Position numbers and translations under genes: made by a program
Origin: Symbiodinium natans
Lineage: Eukaryota; Sar; Dinophyceae; Suessiales; Symbiodiniaceae
Assembly (NCBI GenBank): GCA_905221605.1
Contig: CAJNDS010002688.1
Span: 255,564 to 315,035, forward strand
Length of the DNA: 59,472 bases
Reading direction: 5' to 3'
Part shown: positions 49,053-59,392 of the stretch, piece by piece
Layout of the letters: every line of letters begins with the position of its first letter
Position numbering within the stretch: the first letter of the stretch is position 1
The notes under the pieces: model-generated
What the model was told of the DNA's origin: nothing
The model's input: only the letters and a program-made list of their open reading frames with translations
Databases searched by the model: none

Positions 49053-49291
49053 TCAGGGTTTAGGGTTTGGGGTTTAGGGTTTAGGGTTTAGGGTTTAGGG
49101 TTTAGGTTTTCATTTGTGACTGGCACCAGAAGCCGCTCAGGGGCCCCAGCCCGAAACTAAATTCTTCAGGGCTTCAGGGCTCAGGGTTTAGGGTTTGGGG
49201 TTTAGGGTTTAGGGTTTAGGGTTTAGGGTTTAGGGCTTAGGCTTATCTTTTCAGGGTCTCAGGGATGCCTTTGGTGACTTGGGGTTCTTCA

Positions 49292-49354
49292 GAGGGGCCT
49301 GGCGACCTGGAGATCTTTCTCATGCCCACCTCCACGGAGCACGTGCAATTCTTG
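49292..49354 (+). CDS. Exon-like island with GC donor
   Basis: Reads EGPGDLEIFLMPTSTEHVQ then FL. With a GC donor at 49355 (GCAGGTTTCGGG) it joins in frame to 49402; with the GT at 49359 the next exon would be read in another frame. Confidence 0.5.
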
Positions 49355-49401
49355 GCAGGTTTCGGGTTTAGGGTTTAGGGTTTAGGGTTGAGGGTTCGCA
49401 G

Positions 49402-49479
49402 GAACATTGGCGGAAGACTTGCCCTTCGGCCATCTGGCTCAAGCCCGGCGTGGAGTACAGTGCCTGCTTTCAGTGGCTT
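49402..49479 (+). CDS. Exon-like island, Trp-rich
   Basis: After CGCAG the frame reads EHWRKTCPSAIWLKPGVE then YSACFQWL. Ends at the family D element at 49478. Not recognised, but very protein-like. Confidence 0.55.
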
Positions 49480-49602
49480 GGTAGCCCAGTGGTACCCTTT
49501 TCCCTTTTTTTGGGTTTTTTGGTTCAAGGTTCCCTTACAAAATGACCAACCCCAAAACGTGGTGCCCTTGACAAAATACGGCTACTGGGGCTACCAAGTT
49601 AT
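49478..49602 (+). mobile_element. Family D introner-like element
   Basis: CTTGGTAGCCCAGTGGTACC at the left and GGCTACTGGGGCTACCAAG at the right, with TGGTTCAAGGTTCCC and ACCAACCCCAAAACG inside. No telomere-like insertion. It directly follows an exon-like frame, so it probably acts as an intron, but the downstream exon is not visible. Confidence 0.7.
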
Positions 49603-50700
49603 CCCTGAAAGGGTGTATATATATATATGAGCCCGCAACCTTTAGGGTCTATTTTGTCTTGTGCCTTGCTTTACTACTTAAAAGACCTAGTCTAAATACA
49701 AATATAAATAAAATTACATCTGTAATGGTATGCACCTACGACTTCCAAGCTTATGTCATATCAGTTTTATGTTCGCATAAAGTTTTTGCGTGGGCTGGTT
49801 GCTTGTGCTTTTGGATTGTCATGCACTTGCGAGGACAATCTGTTCGCACGAACGAATCCCTACAGTTGAACTGTCAAAATTGCTTGTGTGTGCTTGTTTT
49901 GTGTCATTGTCAGCATTGACATTTTTGTGGGCTGGTTGCTTCGTGCGCTTGCAAGTACAATCTGTTCGCAGAAACTACTCCCTACACTTGAACTGTCAAA
50001 CTTCTGTTTGTGTGCGTCTGTTTTGTGATCAATGTTCCCATTGATGTTTTTGTCCATACGTTCTACTTTCAAGCGTGGGTTGGCTTCCGAGTAAGCTTCG
50101 CTTTGTCTGTGGGCGTTCGAGTCAACTTCGCTTTGTGTGTGTGGGTACAATTGCGAATGATGTTTGCGTTGTTATAGAAATCACACATCCAACCCATTCA
50201 TGCATTTAGCAGCAGCAATATGATCAACCCTCCGCACCTGTGTTGTACAACTTAAATGTAATGATTGATTACTTTCTACAGCTTTAATTGTTCCATCTGC
50301 TGCTTGTTTACGTATTAGTGTTTGTGAGCTGCATCATGTTGGCGCGATGGCAATGTTATGACTATTGGTATTCACAGTATTGGAAGCACTACTAAAAAAC
50401 ATCATGAGCATATTACCAGTATTACAACATTAAACGAATTAGCAATATGACTAATGTGAGTAATATTGGCAATGTTGGCAACATTGGTACTCGTCCTGGC
50501 GCGAGAAACATTCGTGGTTCTGTTAATATAACCAAAAAACATGATGTGTTGTTTGGAACCTTCGAAATCGAGTATTACTGATGTTCTGAATATGTTTAAC
50601 CTATCCAATCCCCCCCCTCCCAATTTGACAATTTTTGACTAAACTATCACCAAATAAAATTGCAGTACATTGGCAAGAATGCTCACAGCAACATCGAACC
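49603..50700. other. AT-richer region without telomere-like tracts; tandem duplication
   Basis: 49780-50045 holds two diverged copies, about 136 bases apart, of 'gtgggctggttgctt...acaatctgttcgca...ccctaca.ttgaactgtcaaa'. The rest is unique and AT-rich; weak open frames only. Confidence 0.6.
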
Positions 50701-50714
50701 CTTAAACCTGTAAA

Positions 50715-51736
50715 CTAATCAGCAGGTTTCCTTTTTGCGCGGTCAAAGAGCAAAGTCAGATACGCTTTCGCAATCTTTCCTACGTTCCTCAACTTGTTCT
50801 CTCGTCGCTCTCTTTGAGAATGGCTTTTGGCAAGTCGCAAAGAAGTCCCGTAGACGAGCGTTTCGGAAACGTGCAAAAGTGTACTGGCGACACTCGCATA
50901 CCAAATGAGCTGTCTGGAACAATGTAATGGACCCACCGAAAATCTCCCGAAAATATCCACTGCCGTTGAGTTTTTTCCGGAGGTTCCTAAGTGCGTCTTC
51001 ACCAAGAGGATCCCCGTCGAAACGAGCACCATTTCCAAAACCAGGTGGGATGTCGACCAAAACCCTCGCCCACCACTTCCACTGCATCTGACAGAATTTG
51101 CAAGCGAGCAAACGCTCCCGCACTGGTGCGTTCACGGAGCATATTGTCAGACAGCTTGCGCTTGTAGCAGAGACGTGGCAATTCTCTCCAGTTGCGAAAT
51201 TCTCTGATGAAGCGGCTGTGTTTTTTCTGCTTGTTGGTGCAGTTGTACCCATAGACATGGTAAACCATTGCGTCGTTGGGCACTGGCTCACGAGGAAGAT
51301 GAGCACCAGCATGCGAAGCATAGCGCTTGCTCGTCAAACATATTATGTGGGCTTTGAACGATTCTCGCAACAACTTTTGAATGCTGGCAGGTACCGATTT
51401 CTTGACAGAGCCGCAGCGTTGAACAATCAGCCGAAGCATGAGGTTGTCGGCTTTTTTTCGCGTTACCCCACTTCTTTGCTCCAATCTGATATCTGGGCTT
51501 TTGAAGTTTCCGGACAATATGCCACAATATAACAAATCTAGACCCGAACATCGTCTCATCAGGCGTTTTACCAATGTCCGCTTGCTGACTTTTTGATGGC
51601 GGCACGTTTGCACTTCGCGCCTGATTTTGGCGTAAGAGCATAGGAGTTTTGCGTAGGTCTTGACACATGCCATGGCAGCCAGGAGACTAACCAAAACAAC
51701 AAAACTGTGTTGTTGAAGACTACAGTTGCTTATCAA
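50715..51736 (-). pseudogene. Degenerate coding-like region, unknown
   Basis: All three minus frames have long open stretches that look protein-like in succession: LIVQRCGSVKKSVPASIQKL and FRNWRELPRLCYKRKLSDNM in one frame (51736-50999), KFCQMQWKWWARVLVDIPP and KLNGSGYFREIFGGSI in a second (51321-50743), and RRENKLRNVGKIAKAYLTLL to a stop at 50715 in a third. This pattern fits one old gene broken by frameshifts, perhaps near 51110 and 50820. The + strand also has a 144-codon frame (51098-51532) that I consider a shadow. No family recognised. Confidence 0.35.
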
Positions 51737-52084
51737 TTCGCCGCTCTCTTAGAAAATGATAGATGACATTGCACGTCGGAAAAGTAATAACTAGCGAACG
51801 CAAAAGGTTTTGTTTTGAAACGATACCATGGTCGTGTCACTGCGAAGTAGTAGACGCCCGAGCTATGTCAAAAAGGAGCCCTGTGGCAGCAGACTGGGGA
51901 TGGTCATGCGATTCACAACACCTTGCCCTTCAGCATGTAACGAAACACGTGAGCTACACAGACCAGAAGGCTGCTTTTTCATATATGCTATAAATACTTT
52001 CTAGGCTGTATATATTACAAACTTTAAGCAATGCTGCATACGATACGCTATACAATACTGCAGTCTATACTGTACACTATAGTA

Positions 52085-52145
52085 TAGACAAGACTATAGT
52101 GTACTGTATAGTGTATACACATATATATGTATATATGTATATATA
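52085..52145. repeat. TATA-rich palindromic stretch
   Basis: ACTATAGTATAGACAAGAC, ACTATAGTGTACTGTATAG and ATATATGTATATATG; a related stretch occurs at 55130-55260. Confidence 0.7.
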
Positions 52146-53085
52146 CGATTCTTAAGAAGTCTTAAGACTGCAAATTGAAGATTGAAGATTCCTGGCATAC
52201 TCCTGCCCACGAATCTTCCATTCTTACTTTTCCTTTCCCAGAAATCTTAAGAAATCTTAAGAAGGCTTAAGACTTAAGACTGAAATTGAAGATTGAAGAT
52301 TGCTGGGATAGTCCTGCCCAGGAATCTTCCATTCTTACTTTTCCTTTCCCAGAAAATCTTAAGAAGTCTTAAGAAGCCTTAAGAACTCTTCAGGCTTAAG
52401 ACTGAAAATTGGAGATGGAATTCAAGATTTCCGGGATACTCTTGCCCAGGAATCTTCAGTTTTACTCTTAGATGCAGAAAGCTTCAAGGTCTTAAGTTTT
52501 AAGAATTCTTAAGACTTCTGAAGAATTCTGGTAAGTAAACAGTGAGAATTGAAGATTCCTGGATATGAGTCTCCCAAGAATCTTCAATCTTCAATCTTAA
52601 ATTTCCGGTCTAAGTCTTAAGAATTCTTAAGAATTCTTAAGAAGTCTGGGAAGAAAGTACTGAGAATTGCAGATTCCTGGGTAGGAGCCTTCCAGGAATC
52701 TTCAATCTTCAATTTCGGTCTTACGCCTTAAGAACTCTTAAGCCTTCTTCAGACTTCTTAAGACTTCTTAGGACTTCTTGAGAATTCTGGGAAATAGACA
52801 CTCCGAATTGAAGATTCCTGGATATGAGTCTCCCAGAAATCCTCAATCTTCAATCTTCAATCTTCAATCTTCAATGTTTCAGTCTTAAATTCTTAAAAAC
52901 TCTTAAGACTCAAAAACTCAAGAATTCTCGGAAGTAAACGCTGAGAATTGAAGATGCCTGGATAAGAGACTCCCAAACACCTTGAATCTTCCATTTTCAT
53001 GCTGAAGTCTTAAGAATTCTGAAGAATTCGTGTACGAATTCTTAAGAATTTTGGGAAACAAAAATTCTTGAGAATTCCCCCCCTC
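52145..53085. repeat. CTTAAG/GAATTC-rich tandem array
   Basis: Seven or so diverged units of 115-140 bases. Each has a CTTAAGAATTCTTAAG-type palindromic part and a hairpin part made of TTGAAGATTCCTGG and CCAGGAATCTTCAATC. Non-coding satellite-like DNA. Confidence 0.85.
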
Positions 53086-54300
53086 AAGATACGCGTCCGA
53101 ATGCTTGTAGTCTTAAGTCCCTTAACCTTTAAACCCTATGGGGTTAGGTTTTTTTTAAAGTTCAGGCTTTAAGATTTAGGCATTGTAACCTAAGCCCATA
53201 CAGTTTAAACCTTAAGGGTTTAAGGTTTAGGCATTTGTTATATGTATGAGTTGGTAATCCGCGTATCAATCTTCTATGTATGAGTTGGCAATTTGGGTAT
53301 TCAATCTTGATTGGAAAGAGTTTTTGTCACACAACATGTTGTTTATCAGCATCAAGTTTGCTTACATTGTTTATAAGCATCAAGTTTGCTTATAAACGGG
53401 GGGTTGGGGGGGGGCGGGTTCTCCAACACAGCGCCAGGACCCCTGAACACCCTCGACCCACCCGACCCCCTCGCCCTTCCTGCCCTACCTTCCCCCCGCT
53501 CCGCTGAGCTCCATGTTATTGTTTGCAGGCCTATTCTCTTATACCCTATCGGTCAAGGGGTTAGGGTTTTAAAGAGAGCCCCGAGACCCTGTATGATTAA
53601 GCCTTAACCTTTAAGCCCTACCGGGTTAAGGTTGACAGGTTTAGGGTTTAGGATGTAGGCATTTAAAGCTAAGCCGGGCAATTCAAACTAAACCCAACCT
53701 GCAAATAGTATCGAGTTCATGTCTAAGGGGTGAATTAAGAAAAAGAAAAGTACACTACAATGAAGTTAGAGGCTCGTTAAATAAAGTAAAATAGGTGCGT
53801 TTGGAAGTACCAATAAACGATGTCCTTTTGCATAATATGAAAAGACTGGATTCACTAATGGAATTTTTGTACGGGCTTAAAAGAGCCATTGATTGTGAAG
53901 GTAAGTCCTCCATGAATCTTCTGCCTGTGTCTTGATTAACGCTGAAGGTATACATGCCCAGACCTTGGGTTTCTGAACCATTGAACCCTATCAAGTTTGC
54001 AGGTTTAGCTACCTACACGATAACACCTTATAACCCTATGGGGTTTGAGGCTTAAATCCCTAGACCTTAAAATCCATAAGACTATGCCTTGTGTGTAAGA
54101 ACCTTAACCCTGAACCGTTCAGGGTCAGAACCCTAAAACCCTTTAGGGCTCTCAAAGGTTCAAAGGTTTTCACCCTAAAACGCGCTGAAGGTATACATGC
54201 CCAGACCTTAGGTTTTTGAGCCATTGAACCCTCTAGGACTCTAGGCTTTAAAGTTTAGGGTCGTATAGAACCTTAAAGCCCTCAGGGCTTGAGGCTTAAA
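53085..54300. other. Unique AT-rich sequence with degenerate telomere-like palindromes and a duplication
   Basis: Short AACCTTAAGGG-like palindromes recur (53120, 53600, 54025, 54265). 'cgctgaaggtatacatgccc' occurs at 53939 and 54182 with about 50 bases of similar sequence after each. No gene supported. Confidence 0.55.
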
Positions 54301-54344
54301 TCCTTAAACCTCAAATCCCGTGGGGTTATGCCTATGTTTGTGGG

Positions 54345-54795
54345 TCTGGCGTCTCGGGGACGGGAAATACTGTGAGCAAATGTCCTTCCACTATGAAGGA
54401 CAAAATCTGACTGGATTCTGACAAAGCCGTGGCGCGTAGATCCAGGCCTGGATCTACGCGGTGCTGTTTTCTTACCAAAAACCGTGGCGCGTAGATCCAG
54501 GCAGGTTTTATCCGTCACATTTTGTAAGAAACCACAATGGACAAAATCTGCCTGGATCTACGCGGTACTGTTTTCTTTGAAAAAGCCGTGGCGCGTAGAT
54601 CCAGGCAGGCTTTTGCCGTCACATTCTTAGAGAAGCCACGATGGACCAAATCTGCCTGGATCTACGCGGTGCTGTTTTCTTTCCAAAAAACTGTTGCGCG
54701 TAGATCCAGGCAGGCTTTATCCGTCACAATTCGCCTGGATCTACGCGGTACTGTTTTCTCTGACAAAGCCGTGGAGTGTAGATCTAGGCTGTCCG
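54345..54795. repeat. GTAGATCCAGGC hairpin array
   Basis: GCGCGTAGATCCAGGCAGG and its inverse CTGCCTGGATCTACGCGG alternate at spacings of about 50-110 bases, with 'tgttttcttt' and 'atccgtcaca' between them. Every unit can form a long hairpin. Open frames here come from the repeat. Confidence 0.85.
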
Positions 54796-55364
54796 TCTTT
54801 TGATTGCTTTAAACCCCTTGAAACAAACATTGGTTCTTCAAACACTCATTGGTTTCATATGTGTTTGCTTGTTGGCTTCATGATGTTCGGCTCATTAATA
54901 TGTGGCAGGGGCCACAGGGTTCTCTACACCAGGGTATTCCATAATTAAAATGACTGCTTCTTCGAACACTCAGTGATGTCAGACGTGTTTGCTTAGTGAC
55001 TTTATGGTGTTCGGCTAAAAGCTTTCCAGACTATATATACTTCCAACTTTAATCTTGAGACTATGTACTGCCATATACCAGACTTTATGCTGCATACGAT
55101 GCTATATACAACACTACATTCTATATTGGGCACTATAGTAAAGACAATACTAGAGTGTAGGCTATATAGTGTTTACAATAATATAATGTACGATATACTA
55201 TACTATACATGTTTCGATCTTGTCTGTACTGGATTCTATACTATATACTAGTATATACTCTATACTCTCCTATATTAGTAAACACCATAGTACATATACT
55301 ACACTCATCTACATGTGTAGAAATGCAGGTGCAGCATAGAGGAGTCGCAAGCGTCTGAGGCACC

Positions 55365-55415
55365 TATACCACCACCACCACCACAACCACCACCACCGCC
55401 ACCACCACCACCACC
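55365..55415. repeat. (CCA)n microsatellite
   Basis: About fifteen CCA/CAC triplets with two interruptions. Confidence 0.9.
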
Positions 55416-55524
55416 ATTAATTCTTCCACAAGGAAGGAGCCAGTCCCCCCCCCACCCGCCTTGCAGGATTTAAGTTATTCAAATAATGCATATATTTAGA
55501 AAACCCAATTAAAATATTTTCAAG

Positions 55525-55810
55525 GAAGAGGGGCGGTCGGATCGCACCAACCAAACTCTGACGCAGAGCCCTGGTCAAAATCTGGCGCGATCCGACCCCC
55601 CCTTCTGCAGTCACAGCAAAAGCAGGAAAGAGGGGCGGTCCGATCGCACCAAATGTTGACACAGAGCTGCTGGTCAAAATTTGGTGCGATACGACCGCCC
55701 TTTCTTTCTGCAAGCAAAAGAAGCGAAGCGGGGCGGTCGGATCGCACCAAATTTTGACGCAGAGCCCCTGGTCAACATCTGGTGCGACCCCACCGCTCCC
55801 TTCTGCAGCC
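55525..55810. repeat. GGTCGGATCGCACC hairpin array, three units
   Basis: GGGGCGGTCGGATCGCACCAA at 55529, 55630 and 55730, each answered about 60 bases later by TCTGGCGCGATCCGACC or TTGGTGCGATACGACCG. 'gacgcagagccctggtcaaaa' separates the arms. Confidence 0.85.
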
Positions 55811-56204
55811 CAAGCAAATTTCAGGAAAGCACCTTTAGGGTTGGAACCATTGAACCCTTTAGACCCTATAGGGTTTTAGAGTTCTGACCTTAAAGGGTTT
55901 AGGGTTCATGTTTAAATTCCTAAACCTTAAACCCTTAAGGTTCCCAATGATTTACGTTCTATGGGTTCGGGTTTATAAGCTTAAAGGTTAACGGTTTAGA
56001 TTTCATTGCCGGCTTAGGTTTAGATGCCTGCCTGTGGGCGGCCGGGACTGAGTTTCAGTATCATGAACCCGGCTCGCCTTCGGGAGGCCGGCTCGACTAA
56101 ATCCAACCTCAAAAAGCATTTTTTCCTGTAAGCCCCTGCATGCCTTCAACCCGAACGACAAAAGGTTTTCTGTAAACCCTGGTGTGTTTCAAACCTCAAA
56201 ACAA

Positions 56205-57275
56205 AAGTTTGCGGCTAAATTTCGCAGAGCAGCCTTCGGGCAAGATTTGACCAAATCAGGCCGCGCATTTCTCATCGGATACGACGAGCAGTCCGATTTG
56301 GCCAAATTTTGCCCAAAGGCTGCCCGGCAAAATTTGGCTAAATCGGGCTGCTCGTCGTACGCGATGAGAAATGCGCAGCTCGATTTGGCCAAATTTTGCC
56401 TGGCAGCCTTCAAGCAAAATTTGGTCAAATCGAGCTGCGCATTTTTCCTCGCGTACGACGAGCAGCCCGATTTGGCTAAATTTTTCCCGAAGGCTGCCCG
56501 GCAACATTTGGCTAAATCGGGCTGCTCGTCGTACGCGATGAGAAATGCGTAGCTCGATTTGGCCAAATTTTGCCTGGCAGCCTTCAAGCAAAATTTGGCC
56601 AAATCGAGCTGCGCATTTCTCCTCGCGTACGAGGAGCAGCTCGATTTGGCCAAATTTTGCCCGAAGGCTGCCCGGCAAAATTTGGCCAAATCGGGCTGCT
56701 CGTCGTACGCGATGATAAATGCGTAGCTCGATTTGGCCAAATTTTGTCTGGCAGCCTTCAAGCAAAATTTGGCCAAATCGAGCTGCGCATTTCTCCTCGC
56801 GTACGAGGAGCAGCTCGATTTGGCCAAATTTTGCCCGAAGGCTGCCCGGCAAAATTTGGCCAAATCGGGCTGCTCGTCGTACGCGATGAGAAATGCGTAG
56901 CTCGATTTGGCCAAATTTTGCCTGGCAGCCTTCAAGCAAAATTTGGCCAAATCGAGCTGCGCATTTCTCCTCGCGTACGAGGAGCAGCTCGATTTGGCCA
57001 AATTTTGCCCGAAGGCTGCCCGGCAAAATTTGGCCAAATCGGGCTGCTCGTCGTACGCGATGATAAATGCGTAGCTCGATTTGGCCAAATTTTGTCTGGC
57101 AGCCTTCAAGCAAAATTTGGCCAAATCGAGCTGCGCATTTCTCCTCGCGTACGAGGAGCAGCTCGATTTGGCCAAATTTTGCCCGAAGGCTGCCCGGCAA
57201 AATTTGGCCAAATCGGGCTGCTCGTCGTACGCGATGAGAAATGCGTAGCTCGATTTGGCCAAATTTTGCCAGAGT
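56205..57275. repeat. 174-bp satellite with 348-bp higher-order period
   Basis: The mark GCGTAGCTCGATTTGGCC recurs exactly every 174 bases (56377 as a variant, 56551, 56725, 56899, 57073, 57247 for the AGCTCG start). Alternate units differ consistently (GATGAGAAATG with TTTTGCCTGG versus GATGATAAATG with TTTTGTCTGG), giving a 348-base period. Each unit has four palindromes of the ATTTGGCCAAAT type. Because 174 is divisible by 3, long frames stay open on both strands (279, 357 and 340 codons); I regard them as by-products. Confidence 0.92.
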
Positions 57276-57359
57276 CATGCTTATGCAAACTTGAACCGAA
57301 AATCTTAGGCATCAGGGCTTGCGATTTAGCGCTTGCGGTGAAAACTTCAACTCAAAATG

Positions 57360-57715
57360 TTATTATCGCAATTATGATAATTGTACTTGGGAGCTTAAAG
57401 TTATCATAATTATGATAACTCTGCTTGGGGAGCTTAGAGTTATCATAATTATGATAACTCATCTTGGGGAGCCTGTAGTTATCATAATTATGATAACTCA
57501 GCTTGGGGAGCCTAAAGTTATCATAATTATGATAACTCAGCTTGGGGAGCCTGAAGTTATCATAATTATGATAACTCAGCTTGGGGAGCCTAAAGTTATC
57601 ATAATTATGATAATTCAGCTTGGGGAGCCTGAAGTTATCATAATTATGATAACTCGGCTTGGTGCCTAAAGTTATCATAACTATGATAACTCAGGCTAAG
57701 GAATGCAATGTTATC
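57360..57715. repeat. 39-bp palindrome array
   Basis: GTTATCATAATTATGATAAC, a perfect 20-base palindrome, recurs at 57400, 57439, 57478, 57517, 57556, 57595, 57634 and about 57671, separated by TCAGCTTGGGGAGCCTAAA-type spacers. The period is exactly 39 bases over most of the array; both strands stay open because 39 is a multiple of 3. Confidence 0.93.
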
Positions 57716-57754
57716 ACAATTATATTAATTAAAAATATCCTGGCGAAATTCTTC

Positions 57755-59335
57755 TAAAGGCTTGATTTAAATTATTTAAATCATTTAAATGCTCGAAAAC
57801 GCTTTTCACAATTCAAAGAATTTAAGTAATTTAAAACCCTTTGGAGAGCTTTCACAGGAAACCTTAATATTTAAATTAATTTAAATAATTTAAATAAATA
57901 AGGCCATTTAATTTATTTAAATTATTTAAATCCCCGAAAACCCTTTTGACAATTTAAATAATTTAAATAATTTAAATAATTTAAATCCTCTGGAGAGCTT
58001 CTCCAGGAAACCCCAATATTTAAATTAATTTAAATAATTTAAATAATTTAAATAATTTAAATAATTTAAATAGTTTAAATAGGGCCATTTAATTTATTTA
58101 AATTATTTAAATCCCCGAAAACCCTTTTGACAATTTAAATAATTTAAATAAATTAAATGGCCCTATTTAAATTATTTAAATTATTTAAATTAATTTAAAT
58201 ATTTGGATTTCCTGGTGAAGTCCTTACAAAGGCTCGATTTAAATTATTTAAATTAATTAAATTATTTAAATCCCCGAAAACCCTTTTGACAATTTAAATA
58301 ATTTAAATAACTTAAATCCTCTGGAGAGCTTCCCCAGGAAACCCCAATATTTAAATTAATTTAAATAATTTAAATAATTTAAATAATTTAAATAATTTAA
58401 ATAATTTAAATAGGGCCATTTAATTTATTTAAATTATTTAAATCCCCGAAAACCCTTTTGACAGTTTAAATAATTTAAAAAAATTAAATGGCCCTATTTA
58501 AAGTACTTAAATTATTTAAATTATTTAAATTATTTAAATTAATTTAAATATTTGGATTTCCTGGTGAAGTCCTTACAAAGGCTCGATTTAAATTATTTAA
58601 ATTATTTAAATTATTTAAATAGGGCCATTTAATTTATTTAAATTATTTAAATCCCCGAAAACCCTTTTGACAGTTTAAATAATTTAAATAAATTAAATGG
58701 CCCTATTTAAATTATTTAAATTATTTAAATTATTTAAATTATTTAAATTATTTAAATTAATTTAAATATTTGGATTTCCTGGTGAAGTCCTTACAAAGGC
58801 TCGATTTAAATTATTTAAATTATTTAAATTATTTAAATCCCCGAAAACCCTTTTGACAATTTAAATAATTTAAATAATTTAAATCCTCTGGAGAGCTTCC
58901 CCAGGAAACCCCAAAATTTAAATTAATTTAAATAATTTAAATAATTTAAATAGGGCCATTTAATTTATTTAAATTATTTAAATACCCGAAAACCCTTCTG
59001 ACAATTTAAATAATTTAAATAAATTAAATGGCCCTATTTAAATTATTTAAATTATTTAAATTATTTAAATTATTTAAATTAATTTAAATATTTGGATTTC
59101 TTGGTGAAGTCCTTACAAAGGCTCGATTTAAATTATTTAAATTATTTAAATCCCCGAAAACCCTTTTGACAATTTAAATAATTTAAATAAATTAAAGGGC
59201 CGTATTTAAATAATTTAAATTATTTAAATTATTTAAATTATTTAAATTAATTTAAATATTTAGATTTCTTGGTGAAGTCCTTACAAAGGCTCGATTTAAA
59301 TTATTTAAATTATTTAAATAATTTAAATTATTTAC
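57755..59335. repeat. ATTTAAAT palindromic lattice satellite
   Basis: Dense TTTAAATTA/AATTTAAAT units separated by a few conserved spacers: 'ccccgaaaacccttttgac', 'aatggcccta' and its inverse, 'ctctggagagcttccccag', and 'tcctggtgaagtccttacaa'. Spacers recur every 140-210 bases and appear in both orientations. Confidence 0.9.
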
Positions 59336-59392
59336 TTTCACTTTCACATACACAAGCAAGCATAGAAGCAAAATAGACCCGAAAGGTTTTTC

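Larger units (their letters stand above)
600..49240. repeat. Dispersed telomere-type heptamer tracts (TTTAGGG/CCCTAAA)
   Basis: Well over a hundred short tracts of TTTAGGG or its complement, from 2 to about 24 units each, are scattered through this interval in both orientations, usually between short GC-rich unique islands. The heptamer matches the plant-type telomere repeat also known in dinoflagellates. The tracts are internal, change orientation many times and lie in introns of at least one resolvable gene, so they are not a chromosome end. They fade out after about 49.24 kb; only scattered, degenerate relatives (AACCTTAAGGG-like) occur between 53 and 56 kb. The larger or variant tracts are listed separately. 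Confidence 0.95.

Noticed and set aside
56189-57409. Genes of 279-357 codons
   Set aside because: Exact 174-base satellite; openness in several frames on both strands follows from palindromic units whose length is a multiple of 3.
57319-57678. Small repeat proteins on both strands
   Set aside because: Translations of the 39-base palindrome array.
57360-57715. A CRISPR array
   Set aside because: The palindromes are regularly spaced, but the spacers are identical and the context is eukaryotic.
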